DNA from: Ulva prolifera
Taxonomy: Eukaryota > Chlorophyta > Ulvophyceae > Ulvales > Ulvaceae
Direction of reading: 5' to 3'
Length of the DNA stretch: 64,000 nt
Assembly (NCBI GenBank): GCA_023078555.1
Contig: CM041197.1
Coordinates: 5,043,810 to 5,107,809, forward strand
Part shown: one piece after another, positions 51,201 through 61,580 of the stretch
How positions within the stretch are numbered: the first letter of the stretch is position 1
How the letters are laid out: the number at the start of each line of letters is the position of its first letter
Program-made: the position numbers and the translations under genes
The notes under the pieces: generated by a model
Databases searched by the model: none
What the model saw: the letters and a program-made list of their open reading frames with translations, nothing else
Told to the model about the DNA's origin: nothing

Positions 51201-54200
51201 CAGTGTTACAAGGACAAAGGCAGCAAGTCGGGCAGCACCGCGAAAGGAGCAAGCAGACGAAGCAAACACCAAGACACCCACGAACATCTCACCCAGTGTG
51301 CAGAGTGCAGCAGCGTAATCGAGTGGTAATTTGATTGTGCAGTAGCCTCACATCACCTGTGTCCCTTGCTACGCCGGTGATGGGTGAGATGTTCGTGGGT
51401 GTTTTGGTGTTTGCTTCGTCTGCTTGCTCCTTTTGCGGTGCTGCCCGACTTGCTGCCTTTGTCCTTGTAACACATCACCTGTGGGTGTCTGTGCACAAAT
51501 CCATGGATTTGGTTCCAGCCCTCCAATATTGATGAGGCTGACAAGGAAACGGTTTTGGTTTCAAGTCTGCAGCCATGAATGGATAGGCTTAAGAATTCGC
51601 ACCTGCACGGCACTGGCATGCCTGATCATGATATCATGATGTCAGTCATGACACCGGTTGAACCGTTGAAGCTGTGAAGTTGTCATCTGTCATATGTGTT
51701 TTTAGACAGAAGCCACCTGCCGGCATGCTGCAGCCATGCCAGGCTGCGACATGTCCCTAAACATGTCTCTGAACATGTCTATGAACGGCGCTGTTCCGGT
51801 CGTAGCATGTATCACAAGCCACGCACGCATACTATAGTATGCATCGCTTTTCTCGAGTTCAGGCCTGCGCCGGCAGCCCCAGCATGTTGCACAGCACATT
51901 CACAGTGCGACGCAGCCCCAATTTCAAGACTGCGATTACGAAGCGGGTGTGCAGCGTGAGAGCACCTGTGACCACACATGTGTACACGCATGCAGTCTGA
52001 CAGTCCTCTACCGCGGCTGCGGCGGGCCCGCCGTCGACGGCTGTCCCGTGTCCTCATGAGCACGCATGCATTCACGTGATCATGAGCGACTCCGCCGGAT
52101 GCCAGGCGCGTCTTGAACGCGTGCGCGAATCGCGATGCCATACCCGTCCCAAAGATCGGGTGCTCGAACGCAGGTGGCATGCTGCAGCTTAATCTGAATT
52201 CAGATATCTACCACCTGCCGTCGCACCCGGCGCAGACATCGCCAGCGGTCGATACCGTGTGACAGATAAATATATATAGCCCCACTCGCGTGAGCTGATC
52301 AGCTTTTCGAAGGGTGCCTGCTTGGTCCAACTCATCGGCCGGATCCGCGAGAAGTTCATGCAGCACCTACGAGTCGGGGCACGACTGACTGACAGTAGGC
52401 GCTGAGCATCACCGTGAAGCGAAGTTCCGAAGAGTCTGCAGGTGCTCCTGCTACTCATGATCACGCAATGTACATGTGTCTCCTTGATGCCATGGCAATA
52501 TTAATGCGTTGCCGCTCGCACACTGTATGCCCCAGCTGTGTCACACTAGTGTGCGACATATCTGTGACAGACGGTGCGTAGACAGAGTGAGCACAAGAAT
52601 CTCTTTGAGTCAGCAGTCACACACACACACAGCCACAGTTGCGTGGTACCACGGTGTGGTGGTGTGGTGGTGTGTTGCTCGCGGCTGCTATACACCGGCG
52701 ACTCGGACTATCTGCCTTGCACAATGCTTGCTTTGTCCTTGTAACACGCAGCCACATATATATGCACGGTGCGACACTGCCCCATGGCAGCAGCTAACCC
52801 GAACACACATGCCCTGGTATGGCAGACTCGAGGATGTTGATGCTGCCACATTGCGATTCAAGACAGCTGTAATTGGACTTGGCTTGAGACACACCGATTG
52901 TAGGTCCATCTGACAGTGTATACAAGCTTTCACAATGTGATCATACTCCATGCTTGGGTCAACACTGTTGGCAACTTGAGTTGAACTGTGCACATGCTAG
53001 CGGATCATGCAGTATTCTTTGAAGTGACCTCATCATGGACGATAGTACTAGTTTACAGAAGAGTGAATCAGAGCAGACGAACACAACAATTTTTTTTAAA
53101 AAGTGTCTTCCGAATTGCGGACAATGGGACCGGGACTGAACCAGAGTGGGACTGGTGGGGGACCAGGCAGTCCACTGCAGTGACTGGGCTGGATGGCAGC
53201 ACCATTGCTTCAGCATGGCTGATTGTGTGTGGACTCGGAGTCTGTCTCGAGAATTCTTAAAGTTTTAAAACGAATTGCGAATTGCGCTGTCGTGGTCTAT
53301 ACCGATGTCCTAAATGTGCAACGTTGTCCTAAATGTGCAACGTTAACATCAGCAGCATACGTATACCATCTCTACTAGTAGTCTCATCTGAGCAGACTGC
53401 ACGCCACTGTTTCGAGCTCTACACAGGGCCGGCCTGCCGCCAGAGATCCGCGGCACCGGCGTTCGTGACATGCACGTGCACATACAACGCGTTGTGCAAA
53501 CACTGCAACGCGTTGTGCTACCTGCATCAGTCACAGGCGTCGCAGCTGTGCATGTCGCAGCTGCGACACTCGGAACTTGTCCACTGCGCATGCCAGGCGC
53601 GCCAGCACCGTGACGGATCAGGTGACCACGTCCCAGTCAGCACGTCCCAGTCAGCACGTCCTATGGGCGCTGCAGTCAGCATGTGCAGCGCAGCTGTCGA
53701 CGATCGCGTACGCGGCCGCATGCAGATCACGGTGAGACACGATATCGCATCCGATGGGTCATGTGCTGCAGCTGCAGCCTCAGCTGCCCATGCGGTCCTG
53801 CCGGACTGAGTTGTGCGTGTCTATATATGGCACTGCTGACACCCTGAGTGGTGCACATGTGGGTGCAATGTGACTCATGTGGGTTGCAATTGCCATGGTG
53901 GTCATGCATATGAGACACGCGTGATTTCAGGCAGAGCCTGCCATTTGCAGCCAGGAGCTGAACCTTCACGTTTAATTAAACGTGACGACGGCGGCACCTT
54001 CAGCTGAAATTTTAAATCCAGGCCTCCGGAGGCCACAACGTTAACGGCGGAGCCACTGACGGCTTGGGGCACTGTACTGCCAGTCAGTGTACAGCACGAG
54101 TGGCTTATCCACGACCACGTGGTCGTTGCACTCCCCAGGTACCCTGAAGCGCACTTTCACTAAGCATGTCTAACCAGTGCATGCTCAGCAAGCCGCAGAC

Positions 54201-54315
54201 CACTGCAAATACCCTCACATGTGCAGCAAGCCTTGGCCCTCAGGACGCGATGCCCGCGCATATGGACACCTCTACGTCCGCACGGGCATGCATGTGGCGC
54301 TCGGGGCGGTCAGGC
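48277..54315. other. Gene-poor interval with a long inverted repeat and a GC-rich island
   Basis: The interval has the 93-bp inverted repeat at 51203-51473. A GC-rich island at about 50340-50740 keeps frames open on both strands; a minus frame there is Ser/Ala-rich (CSSDDSISSASSAAASGG) and a plus frame includes a leucine run (LLPLLLLLTVPL). Neither can be spliced into a gene. The rest has AT-richer DNA with GCATGC clusters and no motif. Confidence 0.4.
51203..51473. repeat. 93-bp inverted repeat, two mismatches, 85-nt spacer
   Basis: Arms 51203-51295 and 51381-51473 are reverse complements except at two positions (arm begins gtgttacaaggacaaaggca). Each arm is a copy of a dispersed family also seen at 50037-50110, 37945-38020, 40540-40610 and, weaker, 9832-9880 and 32620-32680. 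The pair could be two opposite insertions or a foldback element. Confidence 0.9.
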
Positions 54316-56247
54316 ATGCGTCCGGCGGCGGTGCTACCCGCGGTGTTGCTCTTGCTGAGTCTCGGCATGGCGTGCGGACAGGATGCTGGTAAGCGCTCCG
54401 AGCCGTCAACATCACCATGATGCTCTTGCAGCATCTGCTTGCCTAGCCTCTAGAGATACCATCTACCTGGCAGCAGATAGACTCTCGTCGGACGCTTCGG
54501 CTGTGCCGTTCAACTGCCGTTGTCATGTTTTTGATTCATGTCAGGCAAGTATGAGCCGTACGTGTGCACACATGGCAATCCAGTGATATGACTGAGATGA
54601 CTGATATAAGCTGTACCACGTGCACTGGATTGCCACAAAAGCTGGGTCCTCTGACTCCTCTCGAAGATCTGAGGTTGGCCAATCCTCGAGCTCCCCCGGT
54701 CCATTTCAGTATCGATCCGGCCACTGCCCCTCTGAACTTACGCTGGTCCTGTGATCCTATGCCCCACTTCACGCGACACGAGTAGCCGCGACCTTCATGT
54801 GCAAGGCGGGTGTCGAACTACTGTCCACATTCTCTGCGTATCTGTCTGCCCTAGATGTTGCGCAGGTATACCTGCACAGAGCTCAACGGATGCAATTGAG
54901 GTGAGTGATTTGTGCGACACTAGCTAGGTTACTGTACTCTTATTTATATAATGTCGGTGTGCAGTGCTCGCACACATTCAATTATTCAAAGTTCAGTTTA
55001 TTCTTCTGAAGAAGCTTTGACAGGCATGTGTGCATCGTATGTAGGTGTCACCGCCATGAATGTCAGATTGAATTAATTCCAACTGCTGCTGTGCAGGCCC
55101 GACTCCGTGCGGCGGCCTGGGGGAGCGCTGTTGCACCCTGGACGACAGATTCGGCGCGCCGTGTGACAACCTCATACCGAACAGGCTGGACTGCCTACAA
55201 GACGGGACGTGCGGGCTCTGCGGATACGACGAGGAGCCGTGCTGCCCGCTGGCACGCGGGCGGCGCGGTGGTGTTGACGATTTGTGCAACGGGGACGGCT
55301 CCGAGTGCACCGAGGACTACACCTGCACTGGCGCCGTCCCCCGGAACGGCGGCTGCGGGTTCTTCAACGAGCCGTGCTGCGATGGGGAGCAGTGCGTGCA
55401 GGGGCAGGTTTGCGTCGACGGCGTCTGCAGTCCCTGCGGCAGCCGCACCGGCCAGCAGTGCTGCCGCGGCGACCGCTGCAGGAATGACGCGCCGTGTGAG
55501 GACGGCGTGTGTGGCTTGCCTCAGTGCGGAATTCTGCCACGTCCCTGCTGCGACCCCGCAAGCCAACGCGTGCCGTGCGAGGGTGCCGAGTGTGTGGACG
55601 GCATCTGCTCGCAATGCGGATCCATAGATTTGCCTTGCTGTACAAGTCCGCTGGCTAACTTCGTGTGTACTGGCGCACCAGATGAGGATATTGAGTGTCT
55701 TGCCAGCGGGGTCTGTGGAGTGGTCCAGCCGCCGCCGCCGCCGCCTCCACCCCCTCTGCCACCTCCGCCGCCGCCGCCGCTGGCCCTGCCTCCGCCCCCG
55801 CCCGCGACCCCACCTCCGCCCCCTCCGGTAGCCCCACCTCCACCACCCCCCTCGACTCCTGTGCCACCCCCACCCCCTCCTCCGGTCCCGCCTCCGCCCC
55901 CGGATCCAGTTCCGGTTCCGCCACCTCCTCCACCCGCGCTGCCCCCGCCAGTCCCTCCGCCTTCACCACCAACCCCTCCCACGCCAAGAACCCCATTTTT
56001 TAATTTTATTACCTCGCAACTACCCGTGGCTCCTTCTCCACCGGTCGAATCACCCCCAACACCGCAGCCCAGCCCCTCTCCACCAGTGGTGCCAGATGTT
56101 CTACCGCCACCACCGCCCCCATCCCCGCCCCCGATGCCACCACCGCCAGCGCCAACGCCAACGCCACAGGAACTTCCTTCGGTGCCGCCTCCCGCACCGG
56201 CGGCACCGCCTCCTCGCACCCCCCTTTTCAACTTCATTGTTGGCTAG
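54316..56247 (+). CDS. Secreted cysteine-rich, proline-rich (extensin/HRGP-like) protein, 2 exons, 407 aa
   Basis: Exon 1 is 54316-54388 (donor gtaagc) and exon 2 is 55097-56247, phase 1. The ATG at 54316 starts a clean signal peptide (MRPAAVLPAVLLLLSLGMAC); upstream in-frame ATGs exist but would bury it. Residues 26-235 form repeated cysteine modules of the type CG-x(4-5)-CC ... C ... C-xDG-x-C, likely disulfide-bonded. From 236 on come long proline runs broken by A, V, S, T, as in hydroxyproline-rich cell-wall proteins. A motif RTP(F/L)FNFI occurs twice, once inside the proline region (about 322-329) and once at the very C-terminus. Probable site: extracellular matrix or cell wall. Its exact family is not recognised; a pherophorin-like or adhesin role is possible. 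Confidence 0.8.
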
Positions 56248-57977
56248 GATCACGCAGCCACACGGTGTTGCCAAGACCGTATGGCACCACTGGCAGTGCT
56301 TTAAAATCAGGCCGGCAGTGACGTCCTGAAGTGCTCTGCTGCCCCCAGTCTCACGTGCGCATGGGGGCGCTGCAAGGCAAGCTGCTGTGTGGCTGCCGGC
56401 CGCGGACTGTATACTAAGTAACTTGAAGGTCGGGCGTTAAGGCGTACATGCATGTGCGGGTGTATGCATTCCTGTCCTGCACCTGATCATGAACGCCAAT
56501 TGCTGCCTACAGGCATGCAATGCTATCACACCGTATGATCTTGTGATGATTGTAGTTACAAAGGACAGAGGCCGGGCAGCTAGCCGTTGCCAGGAATACA
56601 CACGCAAATCCACTCACGTAGTCATGGCACTAGGCCGGGCACGAGCACGTACCACAGCTCGGCCGTGATGATTGTATGTGTACACATATGTGTTGACATC
56701 TACATTTTGATTTCTGGAGCACTGTTGTCATGATCTTACAAAGGCCCTGAACCAGGATGGTTCCAAGGCAGCTACTAGTAGGCATGTGAGTGGCCTAGAC
56801 AACACAACTAAGCTTGAAGCTTATGAGTTCAAGTAATAGGGAGTAAGCTGAACTGACTGTAACCATGGGAATTGATGCAGTCTTATAATGCTAATACAAT
56901 GCCCTAAAGTACCCATGAGAACGCCAGTCTTGCTTGATCTTGACTTAAGTAACCAATTGGTACTGCTTGACTTGAACTCAAATCTTGTATCTTGAAATCT
57001 TCATTAGTTTGAATGCACCATCTTACACTCCCTTTCAACACTGCTCCGCACCGACGCCTTTACTTCCCCTTACATGCTCATAACACAGAGCACTGCCTGT
57101 CCTTTACTGTCAGCTCGACATGTCACAACATAGATGCCATTCATCCCGATCTAGTAATTTAATTTCGTTCTCAGCCCCAATCGGCCGAGCATCCTCAAGG
57201 ATGAGAAGGCTTATGAGCACTGCAACTACACCAAGCAGTGCAAAGACAAGCGTGCATCAGGTCTGATGGCACGGCTGAGCGCACTGTCGTGCATGCATGC
57301 ATGTGCAGACGTATGCACGCAGCGTGAGTGCATTCACGCGCAGCCGCTGGCTGGAGCAATGCTAGCAACGAGCACGGCTCAGTTACATAGCTAGGCCACG
57401 ACACTGTGCGCATGTGTGTGCAGTGCAAGTACACTAGGAGAATGGTGACGTGGTGGTGAGGAACGTGCGAGGACGGCTCGCGGAAGAGGGGTGGATGCGT
57501 GGCGGAGCCCCCGGAACGGCGAAAGGATTGTTGGCGGAGCATCCGGAAGGCAGCCTGGAGCGTGGGCGGAAGTTCCGCGAGCGTTCCGACCGGGTGGTTT
57601 CCAAGTGCACTCCACGTGGGTGTTCCGCCGGAACGTTTCCGGAGTGGTGCCGGAACGCGCGAAGGATCCGCAATGCATCCAGAGGACTGCTTGAGGAAGA
57701 ATGCTTAAAATTTCGGAATGATTTCGGATCCGGGGACGTTCCGGCAGAGCCTTGCGGAAGCCGTCCAGAAGCCTGGACGAACATGCTGGTTCATGAGGGG
57801 TTATTACTTGGTTACTCTCTGTTCGATCGTGCCGGAGGCAGAGTACGTACGTGGTGAGGTCAGCGAGGCCTCCTTTACATGTGTGCCACGTGCATGTTGC
57901 CGTTGATACGGATGCGACTCGGTATCGGTGTTTGTTCTCTCCCATTCACTCTATTTTAACAGGTGCACCAAGTTTTC
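56248..57977. other. Interval between the proline-rich gene and the transposon, no confident gene
   Basis: AT-richer to about 57180. From about 57440 to 57790 the DNA is packed with CGGAA and TTCCG elements. ORFs there (57391-57945 minus, 57450-57857 plus) exist on both strands, share the repeats and have no motif. Confidence 0.4.
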
Positions 57978-58121
57978 AACGAGAATCGCGAATGGTGCGC
58001 ACCTGACATACGGTCTTGCGGGAAAGGCACTTTTGCGTACGCGTTCATGATGATATGCGTACGCAAAACTGCCTTTCCCGCAAGACCGTATGTCATGTGC
58101 GCACCATTCGCGATTCTCGTT
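57978..58121. repeat. 65-bp inverted repeat (hairpin), two mismatches, 14-nt loop
   Basis: Arms 57978-58042 and 58057-58121 pair except at two positions (arm begins aacgagaatcgcgaatggtg); the loop is 58043-58056. It lies about 340 bp beyond the end of the SANT-like gene, so it may mark a subterminal region of the transposon. The arm contains cgaatggtgcgcac, loosely like the palindrome units of the array at 59649. Confidence 0.92.
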
Positions 58122-58464
58122 CGACCGCGAAACTATATTCATGATGTATACAAGCAGCATGTACACCGTGGTTCCGAAACAAGACAGCTTTGTTGATGTG
58201 TTCACACGAGTTTGTAGGCAGGCGGTCATGCATAGGCAATCATAAACTATTATTGACATTGCTTACATTGAGATCTCTTCACCTTGTGACCTCTGCATGT
58301 CCATACGGAACGACATTACTACTATAACAAGTCATGCCACGTCTAACATGTCATATACCCCACTCATACACTCGGTCACGACCGCCTGTGTTCAGGGACA
58401 GTTTCTTCTCAGCCCCCGTTGGTGTCCAACTAATAGACAGACATCTTCAACCTGAGTCTTCACC

Positions 58465-61301
58465 TCACGACAGCATCTCAATCAAGGTCTGTTGAAGGTC
58501 CCGGACCTCCTCCTGCACGCCCCGCCGCTGTATCATACCGCTGACAGTACACACATATTGAGATATACTTGTTGAGATTTACTGTGGCATACCTTGTCCT
58601 GTTTGATTGATTCATCGAGTTTCTTTGCCTGCTGACCCTTCCGGTTGCGGGCGGGGCCGGATGCCAGCTTCGCTAATTCGTCCTCAGACTTGGCTATTCT
58701 TTCATCGAGAACTTTGAGGGCATGCCTGAGAGACTCTTCGTCGGCCTCTGCCTGGCGCTTCTCCAGAGCCGGATGCGTATCCTTCTTCTTTGCCTTCTGC
58801 AGAACAACGATGCTGTCACACGATCTCTCGTACCTACGGAAACAACATGACCAGCATATATACAATTTTGATGCATCAGCAAGCGCACAGCATCATCATG
58901 AACGCGCGTACATGAGCCTGGGCTCATGATAGCACAGTTTATGTCAACCTTGTGGAGGTATGTACAGATCGTACCGGTTCATCCTCCTGTATGTCCATGT
59001 CTGCTGGGCCGCTTCGCCGAGTCTTGGGCTGTGGCATCTCGTCGTCCGCAACTTCCGGGGCGGCTGCCACTATGTGGGGTAGGACCTCGAGTTCTACGTC
59101 ATCGCTGTCAGTCGGAGGTACATCCTTCCGTGTTCGGTTGAGAATCGGAGGTGAAGGGGGGAGATCGGCGATTGACCTGTCGCTGCCTCTCTTGCGGGCG
59201 CGTCTCCCGCCGTTGCTGGTCTCGGCCTGCGTAGCAAAGAATGTCGCGATTCTGTATCGACGCGACTTCCACGGCTGACATCGCTTTAATATCCCTGCGT
59301 CATGTACAGCATGGCCGCGAAGACGTAACCGGCCACCCTGTTGGCTCCTCCGGTGGGTGGGACGCAACGGAGATTCCGCTGTCTGTTCCCTTTTCATCTC
59401 ACCCAGGATGAAATCCCTAAAGTAGTGGTTGTCAGCCACGTACACTCCGTCTTCCCGTGCCCACTGCGCGGCCGACTTCATCGTGCCATCGCCGTAAGCA
59501 GTTCTGGTTCCTATTCTGGACAGCTGCATGTATAGGTGATGTGTCAGTGGCGTGCGCTTGTCGCGTGCACTAGGATGCTGTTGCCTAATGTGTTCGTTGT
59601 GCAGTAGCAAAACGTCCACATCAGATGGGTCAGTTAGGCGCGGAGCACGAGAATGGTTGGTGGCCCACCAACCATTCGGGCATGCATGCATGTCAGTATT
59701 TTCACGCGCCTCGGGATGGTTGGTGGGCCACCAACCATTCGGGCAGGCATGCACGTCAGTATTCACGCGCCTCGGAATGGTTGGTGGCCCACCAACCATT
59801 CGGGCATGCATGCATGTCAGTATTCACGCGCCTCGGAATGGTTGGTGGCTCACCAACCATTCGGGCATGCCTGCATCTCACTATCCACGGGCCCCGAATG
59901 GTTGGTGGGCCACCAGCCATTCGGGCATGCATTGCATGTCAGTATTCACGCGCCTCGGAATGGTTGGTGGCTCACCAACCATTCGGGCATGCCTGCATCT
60001 CACTATCCACGGGCCCCGAATGGTTGGTGAGCCACCAACCATTCGGGCATGCATGCATGTCAGTATTCACGCGCCCCGAATGGTTGGTGGGCCACCAACC
60101 ATTCCGAGCAGTCCTGCATGTACGTCACGATCCGGGAGCAAGAAGCACGCGCCTGTTCTTCCTCTACGTCCTTCACTGCCGCGGTCACTCTCGGGTCCTT
60201 GCGGTCTCGCTCGCTCCGCCGCATCTTCTTGTTGTGATCAAAGGCTCGTCGAGGGAAACCGCTGCAAGAAAAGGTTGATCACGACTGTGCGTGTGTGCTT
60301 ACACGAACACAGGATGACCACCGATTACGGCCGAACATGTGCATCCTGGCACAGTCGTGATGTCGCATGCTCAAGAGGAAACGTACTTGTACTTCACGTC
60401 CCTCAACATGCTTTTCTGGCCCCGAAATGCTTTTACTATGTTCCTCGCAGCCGTGTACGCCGTCCCCTCTTTGCCCGCCTGCATAAGTCAATCAAGTCTG
60501 GTCGTCATCGATGTACTGTGGTGGCCATTGCGTCCCGCGGCGCACGGTCCGCGGCGACCACTTCCAGCACGAAAACAGCACTTGGGTCAATCACACTACA
60601 CGCTCAGCCATACAACACAACACGAAATCATCCCAATCCACCGTAATCTTCACACTACCGTATGGCAACCGCCCCAGCAAGTCCGCCCGGCGATACAGAG
60701 TCAAGTTGTTAGCAGGCTAGCACAAGCGTATCCCCGCTGCTGCCGCTGCGATCGCACCAACGTGCTGATGCATCAGCATACTTCCTTCATACATCCGCAG
60801 CTTTGGGTCGCCGGTGTCCTTCAGCAGCGCCTGCATGAGCGGAGACGCCTTGTCCTCGTCCCTCATCTGGCCCAGGATCGCCGACAACTTGTCAGTCCAC
60901 ATCAGCACTCCCGACTGTAGTACCTCCCATACATGATCGCTGTCGCCCGTCGCAGCGGTAGCAGTGGAGCCCGCTGTGCGTGCCGACGCCCCTGGAGCGG
61001 AGCCTCGATTCCGGGGGTTGATGGGCTGAACCAGCACCGGGGGCTCGATGCCGCCAGCGATCTTCCCCTTCTGGAAGTAGAAAGAAATACATGTCTTCAG
61101 GGACTCCACGTTGTCGACGTCCAATGTGGCCTTGTTGTCGTTGGCCGACGACAGTGTCATGCCGTCCGACCCCCCTCCCCTTCTCCAGATACTCCTCGCT
61201 AGCACATCCAGCATCCCATTCGCAGAATCGTCGTCCGCTGTCTCTTTGTCGACGACGATCGCGGCATCTCGCTTGAACTGGAATTGAAGGCTGTCCGACA
61301 T
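58465..61301 (-). CDS. Myb/SANT-like DNA-binding protein with coiled coil, transposon-associated, 9 exons, 535 aa
   Basis: Exons, minus: 61301-60724, 60654-60602, 60560-60517, 60478-60387, 60261-60129, 59523-59403, 59294-58975, 58796-58593, 58527-58465; every phase matches. The N-terminal 190 residues are of unknown type. Residues ~195-275 read like a Myb/SANT-like domain: VDWDDFVLCCMAELVAADRA, then GKEGTAYTAARNIVKAF, then a KMRRSERDRKD basic stretch. Acidic and basic regions follow. Exons 8-9 form a coiled coil (EKRQAEADEESLRHALKVLD; QEEVRDLQQTLIEM). Likely a nuclear DNA-binding partner of the transposase on the other strand, whose start codon is 279 bp away. Several introns are tiny (38, 41, 65, 69 nt), and intron 5 (605 nt) holds the palindromic array. 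The SANT call is by pattern only; splice choices around exons 2-4 are the weakest part. Confidence 0.65.
59649..60107. repeat. Eight-unit tandem array of palindromic ~60-bp repeats
   Basis: Each unit opens with a near-perfect palindrome (gaatggttggtggcccacca plus accattc), starting at about 59651, 59714, 59775, 59836, 59896, 59958, 60018 and 60078. Linkers are of two kinds: A (gcatgtcagtattcacgcgc) and B (gcatctcactatccacgggc); the B-A pair is itself duplicated. The array lies in intron 5 of the SANT-like gene. Because 60 is a multiple of three, it leaves long open frames on both strands that are not genes. Confidence 0.95.
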
Positions 61302-61580
61302 CGCGACGTATGCACCAGAGAGGACCGGAACCAAACAGACACTTAGCAGCCAATACGTTTACAGTAACTCCAACTTCTTTGGTACTTGGCAAAGCCTATC
61401 CGTCGATGCTGATATCCAACCTTTTGAAAACACAGTGCCGTGTTGGTGCCCGGCCATTGGCCACAGGGACACTCCCTCGTTACATCCTCACGCATGATTA
61501 TCCCCCGCCACTCAACTCGTCCCCGAGTACGCTTGCACTACGCCTGAACCTCGTTCATACCACGCCGCTCGCTTGCTGCG
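61302..61580. promoter_or_regulatory. Putative bidirectional promoter between two divergent transposon genes
   Basis: The 279 bases separate the ATG of the SANT-like gene (minus) from the ATG of the transposase gene (plus). Both transcripts must begin within or near this gap. No clear TATA box was seen, so the promoter role is inferred from layout only. Confidence 0.45.

Noticed and set aside
59649-60107. CRISPR-like array
   Set aside because: The linkers are themselves repeated rather than unique, there are no cas genes, and the window is eukaryotic with introns.
59552-60646. 364-aa and 217-aa open frames across the palindromic array
   Set aside because: They arise because the ~60-bp repeat lacks stops and is a multiple of three; the supported gene is on the other strand and splices the array out.
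60717-60724. TAG at 60717 as the end of a separate short gene
   Set aside because: Splicing at 60724 to 60654 restores a frame that continues through seven more in-phase exons, which is unlikely by chance.
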